From Actinoplanes sp. N902-109 (GTDB lineage: Bacteria; Actinomycetota; Actinomycetes; Mycobacteriales; Micromonosporaceae): a DNA stretch of 64,000 nt. The first letter of the stretch is position 1. Every line of letters starts with the position of its first letter. The notes under the pieces are model-generated. The model worked only from the letters and a program-made list of their open reading frames with translations, was not told the origin of the DNA and did no database searches. Positions 51,150 to 59,711 of this stretch are shown here, in pieces. The position numbers and the translations under genes were made by a program. Where the stretch lies: positions 7,565,501 to 7,629,500 of the forward strand of contig NC_021191.1 in the NCBI RefSeq assembly GCF_000389965.1, given 5' to 3'.

Positions 51150-51659
51150 TCAGGCGCGACGGCGCTTGCCGGCGTAGACCGCGCCCACGCCACCCGCGAC
51201 CAGGAGCGCGCCGAGAGCGATCGTCAGACCCGCGGGCGCGCCGGTGCGCGGCAGGGTGCCACCCGCGCTCACGCCGCCACCCGGGGTGCTGCGGCTCGGG
51301 CTCGGCGACGCCGGCGGCGAGGTCTCCGGGCTCTCGCCGCCCGGCGGCACCGTGTCCACGCTGGCGGTCGGGGTCGGCTTCGACGGCGTCGGCGAGACGC
51401 TGCCGTAGCCACCGTTGCCCCGGGTCGGCGCACTGGTGGTGGTGGCGTTGTCGTTCGGCACGTCGTCGGCGTCGCCGTAGCCGCAGTCCTCGTCGCGCTC
51501 GCCGTTGGCGCACGGCGTCGTCATGACGGCGGGGTTGACAGCACGGGCTGCTGCCTCGTCACCGGAGGCCGCGGCGGGCGCGCCGGTCAGGGCCAGGGCA
51601 GCGAAAGCAGTGACGCCGGCAACGGGCAGGCCCGCGGCCAGACGGCGCGTCAAACTCAT
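51150..51659 (-). CDS. LPXTG-type sortase-anchored surface protein
   Basis: A 169-residue secreted protein. The signal peptide runs to about residue 32 (ALALTGAPAAAS), two Cys flank an acidic NGERDED stretch, and a Ser/Thr/Pro-rich linker of about 70 residues would cross the cell wall. The sortase signal LPRTG near residue 136 is followed by a hydrophobic helix (LTIALGALLVAGGVGAVYA) and basic end (GKRRRA). The mature domain is tiny, so it is probably a display or structural protein. No sortase gene is in the window. Confidence 0.87.
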   Translation of the reverse strand: MSLTRRLAAGLPVAGVTAFAALALTGAPAAASGDEAAARAVNPAVMTTPCANGERDEDCGYGDADDVPNDNATTTSAPTRGNGGYGSVSPTPSKPTPTASVDTVPPGGESPETSPPASPSPSRSTPGGGVSAGGTLPRTGAPAGLTIALGALLVAGGVGAVYAGKRRRA

Positions 51660-51748
51660 GAGGGAAATCCGTTCTGTAGCCTTTTGATGCCATTGGTCTG
51701 GAGGAGTTTAGCGTCTTCTGCCCCTTTTGCACGAGGCGGCCCATCCGA

Positions 51749-52219
51749 TCAGGTCGGAACTCCCCCGAACCTGTGGCTGCGCCAGAGGTGAGCGAGCCGG
51801 AAGACTTTCTGTTCGAACTGCGGGTCAGCGGCGAACAGCTCCCCGCTGTACGGCGCCCGCAACTGCACGCTCGCCCCGGAGTCCAGATAGACCGAGACAA
51901 CCGTGCGGGCACCGCGGCGCTCGGCCCGCAGATCCACCACGTGGCTCCACGGCTGGGTACCGGCGCGGAACGGCGTGACGGTGCGGATACCGGCCGCGCT
52001 GATCTCGGTGCCGGTGCAGCGGCGCAGCACCGCCTCGGTCAACGCACCCGCCAGCAGCGGGCCGACCGCGCACAGCGGCCACACCCACGCCGCACCGAAG
52101 ATCAGCGCGAGCGCGACCAGGACGACGGCACCGAGCGCGCCGAGGAAGAGGCCACGGCCGAGGGCCTGGCGCCAGGTGGGCTGGAATCGCGCAGCGTCCA
52201 TAGGTATGTCAACGCGCAC
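51749..52219 (-). CDS. PH-domain membrane protein
   Basis: A 156-residue protein. Two adjacent hydrophobic helices (GLFLGALGAVVLVALALIFGA and VWPLCAVGPLLAGAL) are followed by a PH-like beta-barrel (TGTEISAAGIRTVTPFRAGTQPWSHVVDLRAERRG...VSVYLDSGASVQLRAPY). Such proteins are common, uncharacterised actinobacterial envelope proteins. GTG 52219 gives this length and ATG 52201 is an alternative. It is divergent from msrB. Confidence 0.75.
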   Translation of the reverse strand: MRVDIPMDAARFQPTWRQALGRGLFLGALGAVVLVALALIFGAAWVWPLCAVGPLLAGALTEAVLRRCTGTEISAAGIRTVTPFRAGTQPWSHVVDLRAERRGARTVVSVYLDSGASVQLRAPYSGELFAADPQFEQKVFRLAHLWRSHRFGGVPT

Positions 52220-52269
52220 AGTGCCGCAGCACGCCGCACCCGCAGTGCGCCGCGACGTACCGTTGAGGC

Positions 52270-52674
52270 ATGGCGACCAACGAAACGACGCTGCCCACCA
52301 CCGAGGAAGAGTGGCGGGTCCGCCTCACTCCGGACGAGTTTCGCGTGCTGCGTCAGGCGGCCACCGAGCGACCCTGGACCGGCGAGTATGTGAACACCAA
52401 GACCGAGGGCATGTACACGTGCCGCGCGTGCGGTGCCGACCTCTATCCGAGCGACACCAAGTTCGACAGCCACTGCGGCTGGCCCTCGTTCGACGACGCC
52501 ATCCCGGGTGCGATCAAGGAGATCGACGACTTCGCCCACGGCATGGTGCGCACCGAGATCCGCTGCGCCCGCTGCGACAGCCACCTGGGCCACGTGTTCC
52601 GGGGCGAGATGATGACGCCCAAGAACACGCGGCACTGCGTGAACAGCCTGTCGATCAGGCTTGCCGAGAAGTAA
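52270..52674 (+). CDS. msrB: Peptide-methionine (R)-S-oxide reductase
   Basis: A 134-residue repair enzyme that reduces methionine-R-sulfoxide in proteins. Two CxxC pairs bind zinc (CRACGADLY and CARCDSHLG) and the catalytic Cys is in TRHCVNSLSI near the C terminus. GWPSFDDAIPGA is the substrate-binding segment. Full family length. TACCGT ends exactly 6 nt before the ATG. The 3' end overlaps a small convergent gene. Confidence 0.95.
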   Translation: MATNETTLPTTEEEWRVRLTPDEFRVLRQAATERPWTGEYVNTKTEGMYTCRACGADLYPSDTKFDSHCGWPSFDDAIPGAIKEIDDFAHGMVRTEIRCARCDSHLGHVFRGEMMTPKNTRHCVNSLSIRLAEK

Positions 52675-52846
52675 CCGGTTTGGGCTGGGTGGCCCACCAC
52701 TCCGACGGGACCATCTCGTAGACCTCTTGAGCGAGATCCTTGAGGTGCTCCCCCGTGGCATGCCCGTGGTGGGCATCCGCCAGGCCCTGCAGACGCACGT
52801 ACCATTCGGCGAGTTGCTCGATGGTGACGGATACCTGATAGTCCAT
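52655..52846 (-). CDS. Small hypothetical protein convergent with msrB
   Basis: A 63-residue protein starting MDYQVSVTIEQLAEWYVRL. It has one amphipathic helix, a His-rich turn (DAHHGHATGEHL) and a C-terminal EVYEMVPSEWW. ATG 52846 is preferred over an ATG 45 nt upstream because TACGCT lies 6 nt before it. No known family. It overlaps the msrB end by 20 nt. Confidence 0.65.
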   Translation of the reverse strand: MDYQVSVTIEQLAEWYVRLQGLADAHHGHATGEHLKDLAQEVYEMVPSEWWATQPKPVTSRQA

Positions 52847-52982
52847 AACCTCAGCGTAGTCGTTGGATGAGGACCTTCGGCCCTGCCGCACCGCGGCGTT
52901 TCTCCATCAAGATCGTGCCGTGCCGCTCACATACACCGACCCCGCTGGCCGGGGCGCCCCGCGACCTGACAGTGTGGAGACC

Positions 52983-54380
52983 GTGCGAAAGCGGGTAGCG
53001 GTCATCGGCGGAGGCATCGCCGGGCTCGCTGCGGCCGTCCGGCTGCGCGACCGGGCCCCCTCCGACACCGAGATCATCGTGTACGAACAGAGCGGCCGCC
53101 TCGGTGGCAAGCTGCGCACCGGCGAGCTCGCGGGCACCCGGGTGGAGCGGGGCGCCGAGTCCATGCTGATGAGTGGCCCCGACGGCGGCGAGTCCGCGGC
53201 GGTCCGGTTCGCCCGGCGGCTCGGGTTCGGCGACACGCTGATGCACCCGGCGCCCATCCCGGCCGCCCTGGCCATCGGTGGCTCGCTCGAGCGGGTCCCG
53301 GCCGGCACGCTGGTCGGGGTCCCGGGTGACCTGTCCCTGCTCGGCACCGTGGCGCAACCCGCCGTTGGCGCCGACCGGGACGAGGGCCACCCGCTGCTCG
53401 CCGACGGTGCCGACATCGCCGTGGGTGAGCTGGTCCGCGCCCGCTACGGCGACCAGGTCGCCGACCGCCTCGTCGACCCGATGCTGGGCGGGGTCTACGC
53501 CGGCCACGCCGACCGGCTCTCGCTGGCCACCACCATGCCCGCGCTGGCTCGCACCGCCCGCACCGAGCACACCCTGCAGGGGGCCGTGCGCGCCGCGCAG
53601 GCCGCCACCGTGCGGGTGCCGGGCCGCCCGGTCTTCGCCGCGCCGGCCGGCGGCATGAGCAGCCTGATCGGCGCGGCCGCCGCCGCCAGCGGGGCCCGGA
53701 TCAGCCTGGGCCTGCCGGTGCGCGAGATCATGCCGACCGCGCACGGCTGGCGGCTGCTGCTGGGCCCGGTGCCCGCGCCGCAGATCGACGACGTCGACGC
53801 CGTGGTGCTGGCCGTGCCCGCCGCCCCGGCCGCACGCATGCTGTCCGGGGTGGACCTGTCCGCCGCCGCCACGATCGAGCTGCTCGACTACGCCTCGGTG
53901 GCGCTCGCCGCGTTCGCCTTCCCGGCCGGCACCGAGCTGCCCGAGCTCTCCGGCTTCCTGGTGCCGCCGGGCGAGGGCACCCTGGTCAAGGCCGCGACCT
54001 TCATCACCCGCAAGTGGCCCGGCCTCGACCGGCCCGACGGCCCGGTGGTGGTACGGGTCTCGCTCGGCCGGGCCGGTGAGGAGGAGCGGCTGCAGTTCGA
54101 CGACGCCGTGCTCACCGCCACCGCGCATGCCGAGCTGGGCCGGCTCCTCGGCCGCGAGCTGCCCGCCCCGGTCGGGTCCTGGCTCCAGCGCTGGGGCGGC
54201 GGCCTGCCGCAGTACGCTCCCGGCCACCTCGACCGCATCGCGCTGGCCCGCGCGGCGCTGAGCGAGCACCCCGGTCTCGCGCTGGCCGGCGCCGCCTACG
54301 ACGGCGTGGGCCTGCCGGCCTGCGTGGCCAGCGGCGAGAAGGCCGCCGACGACGTCCTGAAACACCTGGAGGAACGATGA
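52983..54380 (+). CDS. hemY: Coproporphyrinogen III / protoporphyrinogen oxidase
   Basis: A 465-residue FAD enzyme of heme synthesis. The FAD site is VAVIGGGIAGLAAAVRLRD at the N terminus, followed by YEQSGRLGGKLRTGEL. A C-terminal FAD segment is LALAGAAYDGVGLPACVASGEKAA. In actinobacteria it oxidises coproporphyrinogen III ahead of HemQ. GTG 52983 has GGAG 5 nt upstream and starts directly at the dinucleotide fold. It overlaps hemQ by 4 nt (ATGA), so they are coupled. Confidence 0.9.
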   Translation: MRKRVAVIGGGIAGLAAAVRLRDRAPSDTEIIVYEQSGRLGGKLRTGELAGTRVERGAESMLMSGPDGGESAAVRFARRLGFGDTLMHPAPIPAALAIGGSLERVPAGTLVGVPGDLSLLGTVAQPAVGADRDEGHPLLADGADIAVGELVRARYGDQVADRLVDPMLGGVYAGHADRLSLATTMPALARTARTEHTLQGAVRAAQAATVRVPGRPVFAAPAGGMSSLIGAAAAASGARISLGLPVREIMPTAHGWRLLLGPVPAPQIDDVDAVVLAVPAAPAARMLSGVDLSAAATIELLDYASVALAAFAFPAGTELPELSGFLVPPGEGTLVKAATFITRKWPGLDRPDGPVVVRVSLGRAGEEERLQFDDAVLTATAHAELGRLLGRELPAPVGSWLQRWGGGLPQYAPGHLDRIALARAALSEHPGLALAGAAYDGVGLPACVASGEKAADDVLKHLEER

Positions 54381-55081
54381 GCGAGCAGCAGACCAACGCT
54401 GCCCGGATCAACGAGCTCAACGCCACGATCCGCTACACCATGTGGTCGGTCTTCAAGGCCACCACGCCGCTGCCCGCGCTGCGCGACGAGCTGGCCACCG
54501 AGGCCGGCACCCTGTTCGAGCAGCTCGCCGACAAGGACGTCACCATCCGCGGCACCTACGACGTCTCCGGTCTGCGCGCCGACGCCGACGTCATGATCTG
54601 GTGGCACTCCAGCTCCTCCGACGCCCTGCAGGACGCCTACGGGCTGTTCCGCCGCACCGCCCTGGGCCGCCACCTCACCCCGGTGTGGTCGCAGATGGCG
54701 CTGCACCGCCCGGCCGAGTTCAACAAGAGCCACCTGCCCGCGTTCCTCGCCGACGAGACGCCGCGGCCGTACATCTGCGTCTATCCGTTCGTCCGCTCCT
54801 ACGAGTGGTATCTGCTGCCCGACGAGGAGCGCCGCGGCATGCTCGCCGAGCACGGCCGGATGGCCCGGGGCTACCCCGACGTGCGGGCCAACACCGTCGC
54901 CTCGTTCGCGCTCGGCGACTTCGAGTGGATCCTCGCCTTCGAGGCCGACGAACTGCACCGCATCGTCGACCTCATGCGTGACCTGCGCGCCTCGACGGCC
55001 CGCCGGCACGTCCGCGAGGAGGTCCCCTTCTACACCGGCCGCCGCCGCTCGCTCACCGAGCTCGTCGCCAACCTGCCCTGA
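54377..55081 (+). CDS. hemQ: H2O2-dependent heme synthase, chlorite-dismutase family
   Basis: A 234-residue HemQ, which decarboxylates coproheme III to heme b in the last step of the actinobacterial pathway. Landmarks include MWSVFKATTPLP, the propionate region SEWYLLPDEERRGML-like YEWYLLPDEERRGML with the conserved Tyr, and the proximal His in EHGRMARGYPDV. The C-terminal FALGDFEWILAFEADELHRIVDLM helix-strand is typical. Coupled to hemY; hemE lies 6 kb away on the other strand. Confidence 0.93.
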   Translation: MSEQQTNAARINELNATIRYTMWSVFKATTPLPALRDELATEAGTLFEQLADKDVTIRGTYDVSGLRADADVMIWWHSSSSDALQDAYGLFRRTALGRHLTPVWSQMALHRPAEFNKSHLPAFLADETPRPYICVYPFVRSYEWYLLPDEERRGMLAEHGRMARGYPDVRANTVASFALGDFEWILAFEADELHRIVDLMRDLRASTARRHVREEVPFYTGRRRSLTELVANLP

Positions 55082-55093
55082 GCACCGGCTGCG

Positions 55094-55837
55094 CTACAGC
55101 TGCGAGGCGCCACCGTCGACGGCGAGCTCGACACCGGTGGAATAGGTCGCGTCGAACGCCAGGAACGCGACCGCTTTCGCCACCTCGTCCGGCTCGCCGA
55201 AGCGCAGCATCGGGTTGGCCTGCGTCATCTCCGCCTCGATCTGCGCCACGGCCTCCCGGGGCATCGTCCGGTCCAGGATGCCGGTGTTGATCGGGCCGGG
55301 GCTGACGGCGTTGACCCGGACGCCCGCGGGCAGCAGCTCGCGGGCCAGGCTGCGGGTCATCGAGCGCAGCGCCGCCTTGCTGGCGGCATAGACGCTGACC
55401 ATGGGCAGGCCCTTGACGTTCGCCACCGACGTGGTGAGCACCACCCCGCTGCCGGGCGCGAGCAGGGGCGCCAGCCGCTGCACGGTGAAGTACGGCCCCT
55501 TGGTGTTGACCGCGAACAACTCGTCGTAGGTCTCCTCGCCGACCGCCGGGAACGGCACGAACCCGCTGATCCCGGCGTTGACGAACAGGGCGTCCACGGC
55601 GGTGAACTCGGTCCGTACCCGGTCGGCGAGGGCGTCGATGTCGGCCAGCTTCGCGGCGTCGCTGCGGACGGCGACCACCCGGCCGCCGAGCTTCTCCCGG
55701 GCCGCGTCGAGCGTCTCCTGGTTCCGTCCGGTGATCAGGACGCGCGCCCCCGCGTCCACCAACAACTGAGCCGTCGCCAGGCCCAGACCACTGTTGCCAC
55801 CGGTGATGACCACGCGCTTTCCTTCGTACTTGTCCAT
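55094..55837 (-). CDS. Short-chain dehydrogenase/reductase
   Basis: A 247-residue classical SDR. The cofactor loop is TGGNSGLGLATA near residue 12, followed by NAGISGF, the catalytic Ser in TTSVANVKG, and Tyr-Lys in VYAASKAAL. C-terminal VAFLAFDATYSTGVELAVDGG is typical. Full length, cytoplasmic, soluble. A weak AGGAC site precedes the ATG. It is divergent from a LysR gene, probably its regulator; substrate unknown. Confidence 0.9.
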   Translation of the reverse strand: MDKYEGKRVVITGGNSGLGLATAQLLVDAGARVLITGRNQETLDAAREKLGGRVVAVRSDAAKLADIDALADRVRTEFTAVDALFVNAGISGFVPFPAVGEETYDELFAVNTKGPYFTVQRLAPLLAPGSGVVLTTSVANVKGLPMVSVYAASKAALRSMTRSLARELLPAGVRVNAVSPGPINTGILDRTMPREAVAQIEAEMTQANPMLRFGEPDEVAKAVAFLAFDATYSTGVELAVDGGASQL

Positions 55838-55927
55838 GTCCTGAGTCAACCGCCCGGCGGGCAGCGCCGTCCAAGACGTCTTTCGCACCCCGTCATGCCC
55901 GGATCGCATGGCGCTACCGTGGTGGTT

Positions 55928-56794
55928 GTGCCCCTTCCTCCCGGCGCCGACCTCGATTTGCGGCTGGTGGGTTACTTCACCGTCGTGGCCGAGCACCTCA
56001 ACTTCGGCCGCGCCGCCGCCGAGCTGCGCCTCGCCCAGCCGCACCTGAGCCGGCAGATCCAGCGCCTGGAGAGCCGGCTCGGCGTACGCCTGCTCGACCG
56101 CACCCCGCAGGGCAGCCGCCTCACCCCGGCCGGCGAGGCGTTCCTCCCCGAGGCGCAGGCGTTGCTCAAGCTCGCCGGTGCGGCGACCCAGGCCGCCCGC
56201 GACGCCGAGGCCCCACCCCTGCTCACCGTGGGCTATGTCGAAGGCCTGGTGGTCACCGCGGCGGTGCGCGACCTGCGCCGCGACCGGCCCGGCGCCCGGG
56301 TGGTCACCCGTTACCTGGCCTGGAACGAGACCGACGCCCTGCTCGACCGCCGGGTGGACGTGCTGGTCACCCGGCTGCCGCTGCCCTTCCCGACGGAAAC
56401 CCTGAAGACCACTCTGCTGTACGAGGAACCGTGGGTGCTCGTGGTGCCGCTGAGCCATCCGCTGGCCGGGCGCGACGTGGTGACCCCCGCGGACTACGCC
56501 GCCGAGCGCCCGGCGGCCTGCACCGGCGCGGCCGGCGCCTTCGCTGCGGCCGAGCAGCCGTTCCCCCAGGCGTTCCCGGACAAGCTGCAGCTCGTCGCCG
56601 ACGGCACAGCCATCGCCGTACGCCCGGCCGGCGACCGGCGCAGCACCCTCCGCGAGGATCTGGCATCGATCCCGATCGAGGGCCTGCCGCCGTGCCCGGT
56701 GGTCGTCGTCAGCCGGCCCGCCGACCCCAACCCGCTGGTCGAGCGGTTCCGCACCGCAGCTCACGCATCCGTCGCCGCCGCGGTGGCCGGCTGA
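55928..56794 (+). CDS. LysR-family transcriptional regulator
   Basis: A 288-residue regulator. The winged helix reads LRLVGYFTVVAEHLNFGRAAAELRLAQPHLSRQIQRLESRLGVRLLDRT and the effector domain runs from about residue 85. TACCGT lies 7 nt before GTG 55928, which favours this start over an ATG 33 nt upstream. It sits divergently from the SDR gene with 90 bp between and probably regulates it. Confidence 0.9.
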   Translation: MPLPPGADLDLRLVGYFTVVAEHLNFGRAAAELRLAQPHLSRQIQRLESRLGVRLLDRTPQGSRLTPAGEAFLPEAQALLKLAGAATQAARDAEAPPLLTVGYVEGLVVTAAVRDLRRDRPGARVVTRYLAWNETDALLDRRVDVLVTRLPLPFPTETLKTTLLYEEPWVLVVPLSHPLAGRDVVTPADYAAERPAACTGAAGAFAAAEQPFPQAFPDKLQLVADGTAIAVRPAGDRRSTLREDLASIPIEGLPPCPVVVVSRPADPNPLVERFRTAAHASVAAAVAG

Positions 56795-56812
56795 GGCTCG
56801 ATCCGGCCGCGG

Positions 56813-57244
56813 CTACGGACGCCGCATCGGCACGTGCGGGATGCCGTCCTCGAGGTACTCCGGTCCGTCGGTGAGGAAGCCGAACCGCTCGTAGAAGCCG
56901 GTCAGGTGGGCCTGTGCAGCCAGCACGGCCGGGCGACTGCCGATGACCGTCAGCGCGTGTTCCATGAGCCGGCTGGCGTACCCGCCGTTGCGCCCCGACG
57001 GCGAGGTCACGACCCGCCCGATGCGTTCGGTGTCACCGTCGTCGAGGATGCGCAGATACGCCAGGATCTCGTCGCCGTCGGCCAGCCAGACGTGCCGGGC
57101 GCCGAGTTCCGTGTCGCGCCCGTCCAGCTCGGGATAGGCGCATTCCTGTTCCACCACGAAGACGTCCACCCGCAGCTTGAGGATGGCGTACAGCATGGTG
57201 GCGGGCAGGTCACGGAACGACGCGACGCGGATCTCAGGGGTCAC
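56813..57244 (-). CDS. GNAT acetyltransferase, ElaA-like
   Basis: A 143-residue GCN5-family acetyltransferase of the ElaA group: LKLRVDVFVVEQECAYPELDGRD is the family signature, RIGRVVTSPSGRNGGYASRLM contains the acetyl-CoA loop, and GFYERFGFLTDGPEYLEDGIPHVPM ends the fold. GTG 57244 is chosen over the ATG one codon upstream because TAGAAT lies exactly 6 nt before it. Substrate unknown. Confidence 0.87.
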   Translation of the reverse strand: MTPEIRVASFRDLPATMLYAILKLRVDVFVVEQECAYPELDGRDTELGARHVWLADGDEILAYLRILDDGDTERIGRVVTSPSGRNGGYASRLMEHALTVIGSRPAVLAAQAHLTGFYERFGFLTDGPEYLEDGIPHVPMRRP

Positions 57245-57318
57245 CATCGGATTCTAGGCGTCACTTCTCGTACCCTCAGGCGTTGGTTCGACAGGAGCGC
57301 GGCACTCGGGGAGTACGG

Positions 57319-57594
57319 ATGATCAAGCGGAACAAGCTGTTCGGCAACAAGACCCGGGTCACGTTCTGCCTGCCCCGGGACACCCCGGCCGGCACGGTCA
57401 GCGTCGTCGGCACGTTCAACGGCTGGGAGCCGGGGCGGCACGAGCTCAAGGTACGCCGGGACGGCACCCGCACGGTCACCCTCACCCTGAGCCCGGGCCA
57501 GCACCAGTTCCGCTACCTGGCGTCCGACGGTGTATGGCTGGACGACGAGCACGCCGACGGGATCGGCCCGCACGGCAGCGAGCTGCTCCTCTGA
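57319..57594 (+). CDS. Isoamylase N-terminal/CBM48-like glycogen-binding protein
   Basis: A 91-residue single-domain protein with the beta-sandwich of the glycogen-binding AMPK/isoamylase early-set family: VTFCLPRDTPAGTVSVVGTFNGW is the diagnostic strand with the carbohydrate-contacting Trp, and FRYLASDGVWLDDEHADG follows. It has no catalytic domain. GGGGAG lies 6 nt before the ATG. It may tether a partner to glycogen or be a stress protein; the role is unknown. Confidence 0.83.
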   Translation: MIKRNKLFGNKTRVTFCLPRDTPAGTVSVVGTFNGWEPGRHELKVRRDGTRTVTLTLSPGQHQFRYLASDGVWLDDEHADGIGPHGSELLL

Positions 57595-57667
57595 GGTTTC
57601 GCCACGGCTCCCCCGGGAACGCCCCTATCGTTAGTTGACGGTGCAAACAACTACGGAAGGGGCCCTT

Positions 57668-58273
57668 GTGGCAAACGTGAAACTGGCGATCATCTACTAC
57701 TCGGCCACCGGCACGATCCACGGCATGGCGGAGCGCCTCCAGCAGGCCGGCGAGAAGGCCGGGGCCGAGGTGCGGCTGCGCCAGGTTCCCGAGCTGGCAC
57801 CGGAGGAGGCGATCTCCTCGAACGCGGCCTGGAGCCAGCACTTCGACAAGACCAAGGACGAGCCGAAGGCCACCGCGGACGACGTGGTGTGGGCCGACGC
57901 CGTGCTGTTCGGCAGCCCGACCCGGTACGGCAACATCGCCAGCCAGCTCAAGCAGTTCATCGACACGCTCGGCCCGCAGTGGGCGCAGGGGCTGCTGGCC
58001 GACAAGGCGTACGCCGGGTTCACCGCGAGCCAGACCGCTCACGGCGGCCAGGAGTCGACCCTGCTCGCGCTCTACAACACGATCCACCACTTCGGCGGCA
58101 TCGTGGTCGCCCCGGGCTACACCGACCCGTTGAAGTTTGCGGACGGCAACCCGTACGGCGTCTCGCACGTCACCGGCGCGACCAACGACGACCCGGTGAC
58201 CGACGCCGAGTACGCCGCGCTGGACCACATGGCGACCCGGATCGTGACCATCGCGGGCAAGCTCAAGGGCTGA
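57668..58273 (+). CDS. wrbA: NAD(P)H:quinone oxidoreductase, WrbA type IV
   Basis: A 201-residue flavodoxin-fold quinone reductase. The FMN phosphate loop is IIYYSATGTIHGMAERL near residue 7, followed by GSPTRYGNIASQLKQFIDTLG and the C-terminal GATNDDPVTDAEYAALDHM. It performs two-electron quinone reduction and protects against oxidative stress. GTG 57668 has AAGGGG upstream at good spacing. Confidence 0.92.
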   Translation: MANVKLAIIYYSATGTIHGMAERLQQAGEKAGAEVRLRQVPELAPEEAISSNAAWSQHFDKTKDEPKATADDVVWADAVLFGSPTRYGNIASQLKQFIDTLGPQWAQGLLADKAYAGFTASQTAHGGQESTLLALYNTIHHFGGIVVAPGYTDPLKFADGNPYGVSHVTGATNDDPVTDAEYAALDHMATRIVTIAGKLKG

Positions 58274-58368
58274 GGGCTACTCAGAAGTTACTCAATCACG
58301 GCGACGGCGGGAGGAATCAGCCCTCCCGCCGTCGGTCCGCGCCCGGGCCCGGTGGCACACTGTGCGCC

Positions 58369-58575
58369 GTGGTCGAGAAGTTCGAGGCAGATCTGAGCGG
58401 CGCGGTGTGGCGCCGCAGCGCAGCATCCGATGGAGCGGCCGTGGAGGTCGCGTTGCTGGACAACGGGGTCGCGGTGCGGGATTCCCGCAGCCCGGACGGC
58501 GACGTCCTGTTCTTCACGCCGGCCGAGTGGGATGCCTTCGTCGGCGGGGCCAAAGACGGTGAATTCGACCTTTAG
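58369..58575 (+). CDS. DUF397 protein
   Basis: A 68-residue protein of the DUF397 family, typical of actinobacteria and most abundant in Streptomyces and Micromonosporaceae: LSGAVWRRSAASDG, VEVALLDNGVAVRDSRSPDGDVLFFTPAEWDAFV. Such genes usually sit beside XRE-type regulators involved in development; no regulator is adjacent here. CACACT lies 7 nt before the GTG. Confidence 0.85.
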   Translation: MVEKFEADLSGAVWRRSAASDGAAVEVALLDNGVAVRDSRSPDGDVLFFTPAEWDAFVGGAKDGEFDL

Positions 58576-58619
58576 CGATATGAAGGCGAACAAGGTTCAC
58601 CTCCCGTTACGGTTGGGGC

Positions 58620-58868
58620 ATGAGCACTTACGAGGGAACTGAGCTGCTGCAGAAGGTGGAGCGGTACGAAGCTGCCGTCAAGGAGCTGCACGCCGCCCAC
58701 GAGGACGTCAAGGACGTGCTGATCGAGGCGATCCTGTTCGACCGCTGGCAGATGCTCGGCGAGCAGCTCGGTTTCTCGGCCGAGAACCACCGCAAGGAGG
58801 AGCCCAACCGCGACCTCGCGCAGCTCAACCAGCAGATCTCGGCGATGAGCGACGCCTGGTCCCGCTGA
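58620..58868 (+). CDS. Small helical hypothetical protein
   Basis: An 82-residue protein predicted to be largely alpha-helical, with Glu/Lys-rich heptads (LLQKVERYEAAVKELHAAHEDVKDVLIEAI) and a C-terminal DLAQLNQQISAMSDAW helix. Third-position GC is normal for the window. TACGGT ends exactly 6 nt before the ATG. No known family. It precedes thyA by 36 nt, so co-transcription is possible. Confidence 0.7.
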   Translation: MSTYEGTELLQKVERYEAAVKELHAAHEDVKDVLIEAILFDRWQMLGEQLGFSAENHRKEEPNRDLAQLNQQISAMSDAWSR

Positions 58869-58904
58869 CCCGGGCCCGGCCGGTGCGGTAGTAGCGTGTC
58901 GGCC

Positions 58905-59702
58905 ATGGCCGACACCCAGTACGAACAGCTGCTGCGCCGGGTTCTCGAGACCGGCACCGCCAAGGCCGACCGCACCGGCACCGGCACGGTCAGCCTCTTC
59001 GGCGAGCGCCTGCGGTACGACCTGTCCCAGGGCTTCCCGCTGATCACCACCAAACGGGTGCACTTCAAGTCGGTCGCGGTCGAGCTGCTCTGGTTCCTGC
59101 GTGGCGACAGCAACGTCGGCTGGCTGCGCGACCAGGGGGTCACCATCTGGGACGAGTGGGCCGACGACCGGGGCGAGCTCGGCCCGGTGTACGGCAAGCA
59201 GTGGCGGTCCTGGCCCACCCCGGACGGCGGGCACACCGACCAGATCACCGAGCTGCTGGCCACGCTCAAGCGCGACCCCGACTCGCGGCGCATGATCGTG
59301 TCGGCCTGGAACGTCGCCCAGCTGCCCGAGATGGCGCTGGCGCCGTGTCACGCCATGTTCCAGTTCCACGTCGCCGACGGCCGGCTCTCGTGCCAGCTCT
59401 ACCAGCGCAGCGCCGACATGTTCCTCGGCGTGCCGTTCAACATCGCCAGCTACGCTCTGCTCACCCACCTGATCGCGGCGCAGACCGGCCTGGTGCCCGG
59501 CGACTTCATCTGGGTGGGCGGCGACTGCCACATCTACAACAACCACGTCGATCAGGTACGCGAACAGCTGAGCCGCGACGCCTACGAGTTCCCCACTCTG
59601 CAGCTGGCCGCAGCGCCCTCGCTGTTCGACTACAAATACGAGGACTTCACGCTGGTCAACTACCAGCACCACCCCGCCCTGCGCGCCCCCGTCGCGGTCT
59701 GA
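58905..59702 (+). CDS. thyA: Thymidylate synthase
   Basis: A 265-residue ThyA that methylates dUMP to dTMP with methylene-tetrahydrofolate. The N-terminal RTGTGTVSLFG, the LLWFLRGDSN segment, the catalytic Cys in LAPCHAMFQF near residue 146, the QRSADMFLGVPFNIASYALL segment and the dUMP-contact IYNNHVDQV region are all intact. TAGCGT ends 7 nt before the ATG. FolA, which recycles the folate product, follows after a 460-bp palindrome array. Confidence 0.95.
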   Translation: MADTQYEQLLRRVLETGTAKADRTGTGTVSLFGERLRYDLSQGFPLITTKRVHFKSVAVELLWFLRGDSNVGWLRDQGVTIWDEWADDRGELGPVYGKQWRSWPTPDGGHTDQITELLATLKRDPDSRRMIVSAWNVAQLPEMALAPCHAMFQFHVADGRLSCQLYQRSADMFLGVPFNIASYALLTHLIAAQTGLVPGDFIWVGGDCHIYNNHVDQVREQLSRDAYEFPTLQLAAAPSLFDYKYEDFTLVNYQHHPALRAPVAV

Positions 59703-59711
59703 CGCCCCCCT

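Noticed and set aside
57628..57662. TTAGTTGAC...CAACTA words before wrbA resembling the thyA-folA array unit
   Set aside because: The match is only a few bases and lacks the AACTAGTT core and GTGAC arms.
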